From: Chaetoceros tenuissimus
Lineage: Eukaryota > Bacillariophyta > Thalassiosirophyceae > Chaetocerotales > Chaetocerotaceae
NCBI GenBank assembly: GCA_021927905.1
Contig: BLLK01000075.1
Coordinates: forward strand, 1-64,000
Direction of reading: 5' to 3'
Length of the DNA stretch: 64,000 bases
Shown here: piece by piece, positions 47,127 to 59,058 of the stretch
Position numbering within the stretch: position 1 is the stretch's first letter
Layout: the number at the start of each line of letters is the position of its first letter
Program-made: the position numbers and the translations under genes
The notes under the pieces: generated by a model
Seen by the model: the letters and a program-made list of their open reading frames with translations, nothing else
What the model was told of the DNA's origin: nothing
Databases searched by the model: none

Positions 47127-47602
47127 TACGTACGACCGTAATCATTTGTACCACAATACTACGTACGACCGTAATCTTTAAGAGAACACTTTAGAACAGT
47201 TTGGAAAAACACATCGACACACATCCTTGTCAAGCCAAAAGCGATACAATCAACACTTCAAACAAAGCAATCGATTCAAAAGAGTGCACACACATAACAA
47301 ACAACTTATTTTGTATATGAATTCGACTTTGAATGGTTCTCAAAGGAGTCGAAATGATTCGAAACGATTGAATTTGGTGTGGAGCGAGCGAAGAACTCAA
47401 TTAGCTGCCTGGCTGACTGGCAATGATTCGAAACGAGAATGACTCGGATCATTTCTAGCGTGTACCCTTTACATTCAAGTGTATTCGCCCGGCCGGCGTG
47501 AGGCCTGTGCGCCGCAGGCATTGTATAAAATTACTTTCTTCGGCTGCTTTGTTCAGTTACATTCATTTGTTCCATACCAAAATAGTACGTACGACCGTAA
47601 TC
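47127..47602. repeat. Dispersed motif TACGTACGACCGTAATC, three copies
   Basis: Exact copies lie at 47127-47143, 47160-47176 and 47586-47602. The first and third also share a preceding CATACCA and following AT, so a longer segment was duplicated. The CCGTAATC part also occurs inside the neighbouring foldback arm. Confidence 0.8.
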
Positions 47603-48345
47603 ATTGAAGAATCTTCTACGGACGTACTTACCATACGACGGAATCTTGATCTTCCGGAAGATGCTCCCGAACTGAACTATTTTATTACGAAATTCAAAAA
47701 ATGAGATTGAAAAAACTGTGCTACATTTGATGCAAAGCAAATTGAACTACAATTTATATACAAACATTTCAAGAAACACACGCTGAATCGATTGATGTAT
47801 TGCATGTAAATATTTTTTGATTTTTACAAAAATTATGTTCGAAAAACCAAATTCTGTCGTAGAAATCTTGAATACTTACTGTGCTAAGGTAAGAGAAGCA
47901 TTCCTACCTACCAATTTTAATTTAGTGAACGAACCAAGGCAGGCAAATGACAGGAATTATTGTAAGATCTTGTAGCAGAGGAAAGAGTTCTACAGTTCAT
48001 TTTACATAATAGCTTGAAAAAAATATCCGTTTCTTCAGTTTCAACTTATTGAGAAGGTGAAATGTGAATCACCAATGATTTTGGGAATTCATTACCATCC
48101 CCTTGATTTCATCATTTTCTTTGCTGATGATGCATATTCAAGAGGAAGGAGTTGAGCTTCTCTCTGCAACAAAACGAAATGATCAGGATATAGCGTTTTT
48201 CTTTAGTTTTAATCACAACATTCTACTTAGATAGTTTGAACGAATTGAGCTTCTCTCCATTTTCCCGTTTTCATTACTCTCTGTACTCTTACGATCAAAT
48301 AAGAACCCTGAATGATGAAATATCAAATGTTGCACGTGTGTTAGT

Positions 48346-50944
48346 CTAATTGTTGTCAGTATCACTCTTTTTACGAAAACCAAGTAGGCCTAATATCTCA
48401 TCTCTATCAATAGAATCTGAACTCTTAATTATAGTTTGAACTCCAATTCCAATAGACAAAGCTGTGATTAAGGATTTGGCAACGGAGGTGCATACTTGAC
48501 TGACATATGAGTTCCTCTTTCTCTGTTTAGATAATTGCTTAAAGAACTTTCGGTCGAACGAATCTTTTCTCATGTAAAGCATTGGAGTAATGTAGTTCGT
48601 TACAATGTGCTTCAGCTGAAAAATGATGCTTGTTGAGAAACATAGAGAGGAGAATAAGATTCTTCTTGCTTTGCCATAATCACATTACTTACTGCTTTGT
48701 TTTCTGTCCTGTAGAGTGAAGAATATTTGCGATAGGTACTCAACAATGGCTCTGCAGCATCCAGTACATTGTAGCTTGGACAAACTCGTTTTCCAAGTCC
48801 TTCAATACAGAGTGCATTAACAACAAGTGTAGCATAGTTTGCATCAATTCGAACATGATGATCTTTGATAATACCCAGTACACCTCGAAGTACTGCGCCA
48901 ACATCGACATTGGTACCATAGCCTCGACAATTCTCTTGGAAGAAGGTGACCATATCACATTCAAAAGCCGCTTCTTCTTCGCGTGTCAAATATCCCTTTT
49001 CTTTGGAAAAATTCAACACAGCTCTTGCAGCAGAGTACCCGTCTCCTGCCCCAAGACTTGCCATGAGTCCAATGAAGTTTGCACTTTCGTCTTCTTCCAA
49101 TTGTGCCACCATACCTGCATCCACAAGAGTAATATGACCATAGAAACCACTACTGAGCTCTGCTGCTGCCATTTTCATGACGTGATGTTCTGTGACTGTA
49201 TCTGAATGTAGAATATTGCTGATAACGTCTCCATGATCGAAAAGTTCGGCCAACACCATGATGTTTCTGACAACAACTGTTTAGTGAATGATAGTATATA
49301 AAAGTAGATGATCAACAAGAATCACTCACCCTGGGTGCAAATCTACAAGGTTACCAACAGAAAAGATGATGAGAATAAGATTTACAAGCATAGTCGCATT
49401 AGAAATGTTACAAGAACTCACCGGCATGCATCAAATTATCAAGGATCAACATTTTCAAATACAGCGCAAGACCAGTACATACAATAAACTTTTGCAATGG
49501 AACAGGCATCACGTCCCCCGCTTTCAAAGGAACTAATTCTTTACTATCATTCTCATCATCACTTTGTTTCTTATCCTTCATGATTTCATCATTGACATTA
49601 TCGGCTAAAGCAACATATTTATCAATCACATTACTACAAATCTTTCCCTCCTCAAAAGTTTCAATAATGACTTGACTACATGCAAAAATCGGTCTTGGAA
49701 AGGAAACCATAGGCCAATTTCGAAAGTTATGATTCAATACTTCCAAATGATACCCTTCCACATGCAAATGAGCCTGTGCCGCCATGGTATGACTAAACTG
49801 ATCCAAAGATTGTCGAATTCTCAACCATCCCAAACCAGGCAAATGATCAATAATCGAAGCCAACATGGCCATGATTCGAAAATCCATATCAATCAATTTC
49901 GCAACATTTGGATGTCGTACTTTGACAGCCACAAGTGTCCCTTCTTTTTGTTCCATGGTGGGATGAATAATGGCTTTGTGAATTTGAGCAATACTCCCTG
50001 ACGCCACTGGCAGTTTGTCAAACTGTTGAAAAACTTCTTGTAAAGATCCTTTGGGAATACACAATGATTCTTCTACAGTCTGTTGAGTAATTTTCCATGA
50101 ATGTGCGGGTGCATCCGCATGCAATTCCGATAAAGCTTGACAAAGTGAATCTGGAAACATGTCCGATCTAGTCGATGCCCATTGACCTACAATCAAAGCG
50201 TGAGCTATAACATACCATAATGTAGTATAAAACAAGATACATATATCATAGTAACTTACCCCATTTGATAAAGGCAGGACCAGACTTTGCCAAACACCTA
50301 GCTAACAAATTAAACCAAACCTTGTCACGAAAGTTAGAACTCAAAAGCGCCATACCACTGGTCAAACTCACAGGAAGGAAATTACACATTAACGATATAC
50401 CTCTCCAACATAATTTCGGACCATATAAAATTTCACGTGAATACTGTTCATGAGAATCTTGAGTTTCTTTTTGTATCCTAGCTTCAATTTCATCTTGTGC
50501 TATTCCATATAAATGTTTAGGAAAGGTTAAATCTAAACTAAGGTCGGATGGAAAAGTTTCCGTTGATAATTCTGGAATTTGAATGAGTTCCGATGAGTCA
50601 CTGACTTCATTTCCATGTGTCGATAGAATAGATTTTGATTCAGTTTTTAATAGAGATGAAAATTGTTTGGATCTTTGTTGCGAGTTGACCTGTTGCATTC
50701 TGGTATTCAGGAGGGAAGTGACGTAAGGAGTCACATCTTCTAATGAAGATTGGTGTAATGTCAGCTGAGTATTTGAATTCTTTTTGAATCTTGATAAAAT
50801 GTTGGCTGATGATAGACATGGCAGAAGTAGAACTAGACAGATGGAAAAGTTGATTGGATGATGAGATGACATCCTCTTGAAAATTGATTTTGTTTGTTTT
50901 GTGCTTTTTGAAGTCATCTCTCTTTCTGATGATAAAGGCACCAT
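48346..50944 (-). CDS. ABC1/UbiB/ADCK-family atypical kinase, five exons
   Basis: Exons are 50944-50260, 50186-49422, 49342-49330 (13 bp), 49266-48693 and 48615-48346, all in frame, giving about 768 residues. Family members support quinone (ubiquinone or plastoquinone) metabolism in organelles. A hydrophobic segment at about 30-48 (PINFSICLVLLLPCLSSA) could be a targeting signal or anchor. The family's KxGQ motif is KWGQWASTRSDMFP, split by intron 1. The Ala-rich loop is represented by VASGSIAQIH, the ATP lysine lies in LVAVKVRHP, the catalytic loop is HADLHPGN at about 482-490, and the metal Asp is in LVDAGM. The HADLHPGN loop is assembled from three exons across the 13-bp microexon. Confidence 0.9.
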
Positions 50945-51404
50945 AACAGCTTGTATTCTCTCTCTATTGTGGGCCCGTTGCTTTATATGTTGCTGTTCTT
51001 TATAAGTAGATAGTTATAGTCAAATAGATTTGTTAATATGATTTCATAATGAGATTCAATTGAAAGAAAAAGCAGTGATGTGTTCGCTTCTCGTTGGCTC
51101 GCGATCTTTGGTATCTACCAACCCAACAAAAATGAGAGCTTTTAGCTAAAGACTTCGAGTCAATAAAGCTAATTGAGTATAATTATGAGGAAAGTGTTCT
51201 CATTTATTGGATGCTCCACATATGAACAAAAAATAAACAACAAAACTTCTGCTCGCCCGAGAACCCGAAGCGTCTATGGCACGATTGAGATTAGAGTCAT
51301 AAAACATAAAAAATACATACAACAACAACAAATTACTTTACCCTGATCAGGAGATAAACGGTAATGGAGGAATTCCAATGGGATAAAGCTAGAATTTAGT
51401 ATCT
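50945..51404. other. Spacer upstream of the UbiB gene
   Basis: About 460 bases, AT-rich, with no coding signal. It would hold the UbiB-kinase promoter. Confidence 0.6.
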
Positions 51405-51884
51405 GAATGATGATGCTTCCTGCCTCCGACGAAGAAAAGAAGACCTACATTGAATGGAAATATGAAGATGGTAACTATTCCTTCCATGAGGCGTGCAGGT
51501 GGAATGCACCGATTGATATCATTCAGCCTATGATTGAAATCATCCTGTTTGAATAGTGTTGGCTGAACTCCTCTACAATTTGCATGTAGTAGTACTACTG
51601 AGCAGGATGCAAATAGTATTGAATTAATCAAATTATTACTCAATATTGGAGGGCACAGATTATTAATGATGCAAGATTGTAATGGTTGGACTACACTTCA
51701 TAGTGCTTGTAATGCCCATCATTATGATGAGATGGTCAAGCTGTTGGTTGAAGTTGGTGGAATTGAATTGGTAGAGAAACGCGAAAGTGGTGGACAAATT
51801 GCGGCCGAAACCCAATTTAACGACGGTCTATACAAGGATCTTATTGCACACACTCTGAAATGTATCGGTATTGAATCCACCTAA
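51405..51884 (+). pseudogene. Ankyrin-repeat protein relic
   Basis: Pieces in two frames read as ankyrin repeats: DGNYSFHEACRWNAPIDII near 51460-51520, then after in-frame stops IELIKLLLNIGGHRLL and NGWTTLHSACNAHHYDEM with VKLLVEVGGIELVEKR from 51600 on. The last frame (51666-51884, 72 codons) is open to a stop. No start or upstream exons are seen, and at least one frame change and stops interrupt it. It is probably a truncated remnant of a longer ankyrin protein. Confidence 0.6.
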
Positions 51885-52429
51885 ACCACTGAATTCGCAA
51901 GTACAATTAGGTTTGCTGCATAGCTAGTAAATCCAAATCACGAAGACGAAGAAATCCACTTCAACAATTCCTACAAAATAAAATATTTTTATTAGAGTCA
52001 TTGATTCATACTATCATAAGAAGTATTATAAGCTCTGTTAATATAATTCAATTCTTGGTTTCGATCTTTATTTATGAAGAGAGCATTTAATCGACATACC
52101 TCGCTCGTACACATCATTATGTTACTCTCGCTCAGGCTTCGGATAGATCCATCAAAAATGAGTCGTCTGGAACCACGGTGCGTCATCATGATGCATATAT
52201 TCTCATGACAGATTCATGTCATTAGAAAAATTAAAATGAGAACCTACATGCCAAGAAAAGGCTTCGAAAAGAATTCATTTGCAAAGACAAAATGCATGAG
52301 CCTCTTTTGTTGAGGACCCGTTTTATAAGCACAAACTCTGTTCATATAATCTGAACTGCAAATATATAATTGCTATTTCGACTACAATAAGTTACAGCTT
52401 TCAACTACTTCTAAACTTGAGAGAAAGCA
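51885..52429. other. Spacer
   Basis: About 545 bases before the TPR gene. A minus frame at 51998-52189 has no recognisable features. Nothing else is supported. Confidence 0.55.
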
Positions 52430-53221
52430 ATGTCTTGGAAAAGAACAATGGGAAACACTCAAAGCAACCACGAAGAAGAAGAAGAAAACACGATTGAGAA
52501 TTTGAACCAACATAGAAGCAATGTATTTTTAGACTGGTCGTCAATCGATTTTGTGGCTAGTAGAGCTGAGAATTACAATAATAGAATTCAATATAGAAGA
52601 AATCGATACCTATTATGCACACTGAATTCCATGAACGATGAAGCTTGGATGCATGTGAATCGTGGTGAATACGATCGAGCAGAGCCTTTCCTTGAGAAAT
52701 CTATATGGCTTAGCGAGAAGATGTTTGGAAGGAATGCTTTCAATACTTTAAGATCAATACGTTATCTTGCTCAAGTGTATGAACATCAAGGAAAATACGA
52801 CAAGGCAGAGCCTCTCTACCATGAATGTATATCGAGAAAGGAGAGAACGCTAGGTAAAACTCATCCAGAGTCTATCAAAGCGAGAATCGACTTGCTTCAA
52901 ATGTTTTATCGACAAGAACTAACTTCAAAGGAAATGCATGGATATATCTTCTTTGGGGAGGTTGGAAAGAACAAAGAAAAAGTAGATAAAGACTGCTTTT
53001 CAATGGAATCTATTGTTCATCAAGCCGAGATGTATGATGAAAAAGGAGAACATGATAAAACACGTCAGCTCCTTCAAGATAATCTCTTGGTAAAGAAGCA
53101 TGACTCTGAACTCAATCATCCTCATAATACTTTAGATGCTGGATTTGGATCGTGGCGGGTAGTACGGCGAGTACAATCTGCCAATCAAAAAGTTGATCTT
53201 GTCGACAAGGGTTCACGTTAA
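52430..53221 (+). CDS. Kinesin-light-chain-like TPR protein (263 aa)
   Basis: The start may be Met7 (MGNTQSNHEEEEEN), because Gly2 plus Asn/Ser fits N-myristoylation and a paralog nearby begins MGNTHSEQ. TPR units of the kinesin-light-chain/TPR_10 kind are seen at about 80-115 (NRGEYDRAEPFLEKSIWLSE) and 120-160 (HQGKYDKAEPLYHECISRKE). A weaker unit lies near 205-235 (EKGEHDKTRQLLQDNLLV). Such arrays bind proteins. The C-terminal 30 residues lose the repeat pattern after LNHPHNTL, so the frame may be truncated compared with its relatives. A decayed copy follows at 53.8-54.7 kb. Confidence 0.75.
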   Translation: MSWKRTMGNTQSNHEEEEENTIENLNQHRSNVFLDWSSIDFVASRAENYNNRIQYRRNRYLLCTLNSMNDEAWMHVNRGEYDRAEPFLEKSIWLSEKMFGRNAFNTLRSIRYLAQVYEHQGKYDKAEPLYHECISRKERTLGKTHPESIKARIDLLQMFYRQELTSKEMHGYIFFGEVGKNKEKVDKDCFSMESIVHQAEMYDEKGEHDKTRQLLQDNLLVKKHDSELNHPHNTLDAGFGSWRVVRRVQSANQKVDLVDKGSR

Positions 53222-53774
53222 CCCTTATTGCTATCTGTAATGAATATTTTTGCATAATTACACTCAAATCTATAATATTTTCATAAATATTTCCTTTCTA
53301 TGATTTTAAATGTTCAGAACTAATATCATAGAATTTTCTTCTTTCGATAAAAAGTGAGACAGTTCAATTTGCGACTAAATGAAAACCATACAATAACGGT
53401 CAATATCACAACGATGCAAGCACAATCAACTCAAGAAGTTTCATAAATATCGCATTCTAAAAGCAAAGAAGCCATCAAATAGAAAAAAAACATGTGAATA
53501 AATAGACTGGAAATTATAGTTTAGAGAAGAGAAAGACTGTGATAGATGGAAGGAGTTGAAGGGAACAAAAGGGCTCCTTCTCAACACATCGAGGAACCGA
53601 AGCATCATGAGTTTCACGAGCGAGCGAGCTACATCAGCGAGCGAATTGTTATATTTATTATGTGTGTAGCAGCCACGAAGCAGAGTCAAAGCTTTGACGT
53701 ATATTTCAATCATATATATGAAAAAGAAATAGAGAGAAAAAGAAATATTAATTTCGTCACTCATACAAAACATC
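53222..53774. other. Spacer between TPR gene and its relic
   Basis: About 550 bases. Frames at 53441-53818 (-) and 53546-53854 (+) overlap each other, have biased composition and look spurious. A GAGCGAGCGAGC motif lies near 53620-53645, like the motif in the KAS III intron. Confidence 0.5.
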
Positions 53775-54665
53775 GATGGGAAACACACATAGCGAACAAG
53801 AGAACCCTCGAGCAGCACCAGTCAAGAACGAAAAGAAGAAGAAATCTTTCTTGAATTATAAAAAAATAAAGACACAGTAGACTGCTTATCGATGGATTGT
53901 ATCTTCAATCAAGTTGAGATCTACGATGATAAAGGACAATGTGATGAATCTCGACAGCTGTCTCAACATTGTCTTCTGGTAAAGAAAGAGACTTGATCAT
54001 CCTGATACACTTTTTACCATGAATGATGTAGCTTTTATAAATTTGGGTCGTGGCGAATATGATCAAGCAGAGCCTATTGAAAGAATGTCTAACTAGAAGC
54101 GAGAAATTGTTTGGAAGAAATGATTCAAGTACAATCTCAACAATGAAAACTCTTGCAAAGTTATATGACGTGCAAGGGAAATATAATGAAGCTGGGCCTC
54201 TCTACCCAAGAAATATTCAATCAAGTCAAGATATACGATGAAAGAAGACAATACAGTAATTCTCCAAAACCATTTCAAGATTGTCTGTTGGTAAAGAAGA
54301 GAACCTCGGACCCGATCATCCTGATACATTGTCTTCCATGAAAGATGCAGCTTTCGCTTGGATACATTACACTCATGGCGAATACAAACAAGCGGAGGCT
54401 CTCCTCGAAGAATTCCTGCGGAGAAGGGAGACAATGAGTAATCTTGCAAAATTATACGGAAGTAAAAGGGAAATACGATAAAGCTGAGCCTCTTTACCTG
54501 GAGTGTGTATGGAGAAAAGAGACTGTATTTGGAAAATCTCATCCTGAGAATATCGAAGCGAGAAAATATATGGTCCAAATGGATATGCGACGAGCAGTCC
54601 AAAAGGAATATCTGTTGAGGGGATTAGAGAAAGTGCTAGGTCACAAGAAGCTAAGATATATGTAG
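53775..54665 (+). pseudogene. Decayed tandem copy of the TPR protein gene
   Basis: Begins MGNTHSEQENPRAAPVK, paralogous to MGNTQSNH of the upstream gene, and soon meets a stop. Later pieces in all three frames keep TPR signatures: YDDKGQCDESRQLSQHC (broken), LGRGEYDQAEP, LTRSEKLFGRNDSST, THGEYKQAEALLEEFL and KGKYDKAEPLYLECVWRKE, then KSHPENIEARKYMVQMD to a stop at about 54665. At least four frame changes are needed. The intact copy is at 52430. The end segment resembles the middle of that gene, so the relic contains more repeat units than the intact copy now has. Confidence 0.7.
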
Positions 54666-55225
54666 TCGAATCAAGACCAAAATTTACATAGGAAAAAGTG
54701 TGCTTCTATGCAGAAATTGCAGTAACAATGCTGAAAAGTGAAGTGGGTATGATATCATGATCGAGATATAGGTAGGCATGTGAAGAGGCATGTGAAGGAA
54801 GATTATTCATATTTCACCATACGTACCATACATAACAAAAGAAATCATAGCAAACAATCTACAACTAAATAAACATACAGATAAACATCAAGATGTTTCA
54901 TTTTTATTGAATTCGTCACAACTTCAACCTTCAACGAGGTACGTGAGGTTTGTCACAGTGAGAAGAGTGGAACATTTGCATATTGTCGAATCCTCATTAT
55001 TTCGTATGAGACCCACAAGACTAAATTGATTGATATCATTCTTTTGATCGAAATGAAATGATAAAATGGTATGAAACAAATCAAATGTGCAACGCTTCTT
55101 TTTTTGGGCTTCGCATCAGGAAAGGTATAAGTGAGCAGTTACTAATCTGAGATTCTACGATCTATATGAATCTATAAAAAAAGTATTATCGTTTCGAAGC
55201 ACTTTCAAAGAGCAGTACGTAAACG
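54666..55225. other. Spacer upstream of the LNR protein gene
   Basis: About 560 bases without coding signal. It would hold the promoter of the LNR gene. Confidence 0.6.
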
Positions 55226-56768
55226 ATGGATGACAATATATCCGCCAACCCTAATTCTTATCAGGATGATGTCAAATGGATCAAATTTCAGGAAAAAGAA
55301 GATGTAGAAGACAGCTTTAAAATAGCACACAATAGCCATGCTGATATTCATGCTAAGGTAACTGAGCAACTTTTACACGAAGGAAATTCTTTCAAATTTG
55401 ATGAAGCTTCTGACTTGAGAGACTTGGTCATCAGTCTAAAGTATGAGTTTGAGAAATTCAAAAAAGACACACAAGACAATACTGCAGATATTGAATCTAA
55501 CTGGAAGGAAATGGCGACCAAATTGGAAGAACTCCAAGAAATGAGTGAGGAACATTCAGAAGCTTGGCATGAAAACGACAAAACTATGAAATTGCAAGCT
55601 AACTCCAAGAGAAACACAGTAGAAGAAGAAAATAACGAGGAGTGCCTTGAATTTGGCGTTGAAGAGGACGTATTTTCAATCATGATGTTCTCTCCATTTT
55701 GTAGTCTGATGTATTGGACAGGCATATTCACATTCTCCTTTCAGATGTTTCTTGTTGTTATGCTTTATGAGTCATTATGGCAAGAAGCTTGGGAAGAAGT
55801 TAGTGCTGGTGACTATAGAAGAACCAGTACTTTCAATATACCATTTGGTGTGGGTACATTTGTTCGGATTGGACAGTACCTAGTCGCTTTACTTTCTATC
55901 GCTTTCCAAACTGACATTCATGATGCAATTCATTACTTCTTGTTACTCCGAAAAGGAAATACCACCAACTGGAAAATTCTTGCAGATAATCAAGCATCGC
56001 TGCAAGAAGTTGGAGATCTTTCTATTGTAAGATCAGTGTACATTCCAAATCTACTTCGTCTCTGTCAGGGATGCGCCACGTTATGGATTGTGTCAATTAT
56101 CATAAAGAAGAACGACGACTTTATGGATCTATTGATGATTTTCTCAGCTGTTTATGTAGTATCCGAGATAGACAATATCATTTTCAACCTCATTCGAAGA
56201 GGTTTTTGTCCATGTTTTCACATTGTCAAGACCGCAGCGAATATTGAAGATGTAAAGTTCCAACATAGCAAGAAGAGAGGTACCAGTTGTTGCCGTGGAA
56301 GTGTTTTCAACACTTTAAATGTCCGAAGTTTTGTATTGGGAGTTTCATCACTTTACTTATTGTTGGAAGTAGCAAGGCTTCAATGGAAACAAGACAATGG
56401 AGACATTATGAGAGAAGTTTATCCTCGCTGTCATGTGGACACTCCACGTTGGATTGGAGATGACTGGTGTAATGGTGGATCATACAACACTGAAGAATGT
56501 GGATGGGATGGTGGAGACTGTGTTGTCGACTTATATCCTGACTGTCACGTTGACTATCCACATTGGATTGGAAATGGAATGTGTAATGTGTAATGGAGGA
56601 GAAGTCAACACAGAAGAATGCGGATGGGACGATGGAGATTGCCTCGAGTTCAACGAAAAGTATCCAAATTGTAAAGTTGACTATCCTTCTTTTCTTGGAG
56701 ATGACTTTTGTGATGGAGGAAAATACAACACAGAAGAATGCGGATGGGACGGTGGAGATTGTCTCTAG
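55226..56768 (+). CDS. Membrane protein with C-terminal LNR (Notch-like) repeats, frame shifted in the second repeat
   Basis: Open for 455 codons to 56593. Residues 65-130 form a coiled coil. Hydrophobic helices are at about 160-180 ([20 protein letters not shown]), 210-230, 275-295, 303-325 and 370-385. From about 395, LNR units of the form YPxCHVD...[24 protein letters not shown] begin. Inside the second unit GTGTAAT is directly duplicated (56581-56594). This shifts the frame and gives a stop at once. The +1 frame continues with the rest of unit 2 and all of unit 3 to 56768. The predicted product therefore lacks 1.5 LNR units. Each LNR unit binds calcium with its acidic residues and Cys pairs. 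Function unknown. Confidence 0.75.
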
Positions 56769-56770
56769 TC

Positions 56771-57223
56771 TTTAGTTTTTCCTCCATCTTCGAGAAAAAA
56801 AACATACGTATGGACATGCTCATCATTGTTTAGAAAAGTGACCCCCAAGATACGACTCAAAAATCACCCTTCTAAGTCAAGAGGGGACTTACTACATCCT
56901 TTACATAAATATATCTATATATAACATCTCAATAACCGTTCTTTCAAACTGACGTACTTCCTTCACACACAAGATTTTCAGCGAGGGTTTTCCAACGTAT
57001 CTCAAGCAGCACTTTAGCTAGAAAGCCAACAACAGCAATGAAACACCAGCAACTGTGGTACTGAGAGAAAGAAAGATATCACCAAGCCAAGCTATTGGAA
57101 GAACTGATCAACAGCAGTCAAGAGCAGCCATTGATCATTCATTGACTTTTATAAATAGTCATTGACACTTATCAAACAACACATCTTATATATCTACACA
57201 TAATATATCTCTTACATATAAAA
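56771..57223. other. Spacer upstream of the KAS III gene
   Basis: About 450 bases without a gene; T/A-rich with TATATCT repeats at 56910-56930 and 57185-57220. It would hold the KAS III promoter. Confidence 0.6.
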
Positions 57224-58818
57224 ATGAAGTTTGGATCCTCAACATTGCTGTCTGTCATTTCCTGTCTTTTGACAACAACTTCTGCATTTCAGATTCACAA
57301 GACATTACCTTCCCCTACTAAGTCATCGTCTACATCCCTACAAATGGTGACAACTGGACCTCTTCATTGTCGTCCCATTGGAATCGGATCAGCAGCTCCT
57401 TCTACAGTCATTACTAATCAAGATTTAGAATCTGTAGTCGAGACATCCGATGAATGGATCCGAACTCGTACTGGAATCTCAGAACGTCGCGTCCTTCTTC
57501 ACAATTCACCAAAAGATGAAGATTCTACAGAAGACGACTCACCACCAGAGACCATCAAGACACTCGCTAGTAAGGCAGCACAACAGGCATTGGACATGTC
57601 CGGACTTGATCCTGAATCCATCGACCTCGTACTTGTAGCGACATCCTCACCAGATGACATGTTTGGAGATGCAACTTCTGTAGCTGCCTCTCTGGGATGT
57701 AAAAATGCCATGGCGTTTGATTTAACCGCTGCATGTTCAGGATTTCTATTCGGGATTACAACTGCAGGACAATTCTTGACGAATAATGACAACACCTTCA
57801 ATAATGCGATTGTAGTCGGTGCCGATGCTTTATCGAGATGGATTGATTGGTCGGATCGAAATTCATGTATTTTATTTGGTGATGGAGCTGGTGCGGTTGT
57901 ACTTCAAGCAACTGAAGGTAAAGGTGATGCAGGGATTTTGGGATCTTCAGCACATAGTAATGGACTTGGATATGAGAATTTAAATTGTGCCTACAAGGGA
58001 AGTCCTGTCACTGTGAATACTCCACAAGTTTTGGAATTGAGTTCTGGAAGTTATGATAATCTTGCCATGAATGGAAATGAGGTTTATAAATTTGCTACTA
58101 GGTCTGTTCCTAGGGTGATTAAGGAGGCACTTGTGGCTGCTGATATGGAGGTTGAAGATGTGGATTGGTTGTTGCTTCATCAGGTGAGTACAGGGACGAA
58201 CGGAGCGTAGCGGAGTGAGCCGCGAGCGTCAGCGAGAGCTGGCGACGAGCGAAGTGAGGAGTGAGAGGAGCTTCAGCGACGATGCAAGCTTTAGCGAGCC
58301 GCGAAGCGAGGAGCTACGAGTGAGCGTAGCGAAGGAGTGTGTATTTCTTGAGATGGACAGTACTATGGTGTCTTTTCGAGTGAGCTTTGGCTCACAAGTG
58401 TGTTGATTGTTGCACATATGAACATAATGTCAACACTGTATTGTCCATCGAGAAAATGGGACTCACATACCTCGAACTACAACATGGGACTCACATACCG
58501 CTCAACATACCATTGCAAACAGTGTCATTCAAATATTCACACACAAACTCTCACACGCTATCCATTTCTTTACTATAGGCAAATATTCGCATCATGGAAA
58601 CAGTAGCATCAAGACTTGGAATACCAATGGAAAAAGTAATCACAAATCTATCCAAATATGGAAATACTTCTGCTGCTTCTATTCCATTGGCATTGGATGA
58701 AGCTGTACGATCTGGACAAGTGAAGGAAGGTGATGTTATTGCTTGTGCTGGATTTGGTGCTGGATTGAGTTGGGGTTCTGCGATAATGAAATGGGGTGGA
58801 AAGAGTGTTGATGAGTAA
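57224..58818 (+). CDS. fabH: Beta-ketoacyl-ACP synthase III, plastid precursor
   Basis: Starts plastid fatty-acid synthesis by condensing acetyl-CoA with malonyl-ACP. Exons are 57224-58183 and 58579-58818, giving 399 residues. The signal peptide ends TTTSAFQI at 18-24, the diatom plastid motif, followed by a Ser/Thr/Lys transit region. The catalytic triad is complete: Cys171 in LTAACSGF, His319 in LLLHQANIRI, and Asn349 in [10 protein letters not shown]. Exon 1 ends directly after the HQ of the His motif, so the intron splits the active-site region. That intron (395 bp) is several times longer than others here and has a G/A-rich repetitive 5' part. The gene is intact and the assignment is firm. 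Confidence 0.95.
58196..58345 (+). repeat. G/A-rich GCGA-type repeat inside the KAS III intron
   Basis: Irregular repeats of GAGCGAAG, AGCGAG and GAGTGAG from just after the 5' splice site, rich in CpG and quite unlike the AT-rich surroundings. A shorter stretch of the same kind occurs at about 53620-53645. Confidence 0.7.
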
Positions 58819-59058
58819 ATTGTTGTGAATGAGGATAGAGTAAAGTCTATCGACTTTTGGATGCAAAGCTACTTGAACTTATTGTTTGAACAATGATTAT
58901 GAATATCATGTTACTGTAACATGAAACCTGAAGAAATGAAATATTAATTGTCAAAATGGTGGAATAGAATGGAAGAACAATTGATGAGCTATAAACTATT
59001 GAAAATGATTAAAATGAGTTTTACAAGAGTACTGTAGATATGAATTTTATTAGCTATT

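Larger units (their letters stand above)
46362..48345. other. Gene-poor 2-kb stretch with foldback and repeats
   Basis: No gene is supported. It holds a nested foldback structure (46834-47036), three copies of TACGTACGACCGTAATC, duplicated AATGATTCGAAACGA motifs near 47350 and 47420, and a short GC-rich patch at 47486-47520. An AGCAGGA run lies near 46430. Most short frames here are spurious. Confidence 0.6.

Noticed and set aside
53441-53854. Opposed open frames of 125 aa (-) and 102 aa (+)
   Set aside because: They overlap, neither shows a domain, and the + frame runs through the start of the TPR relic in another frame.
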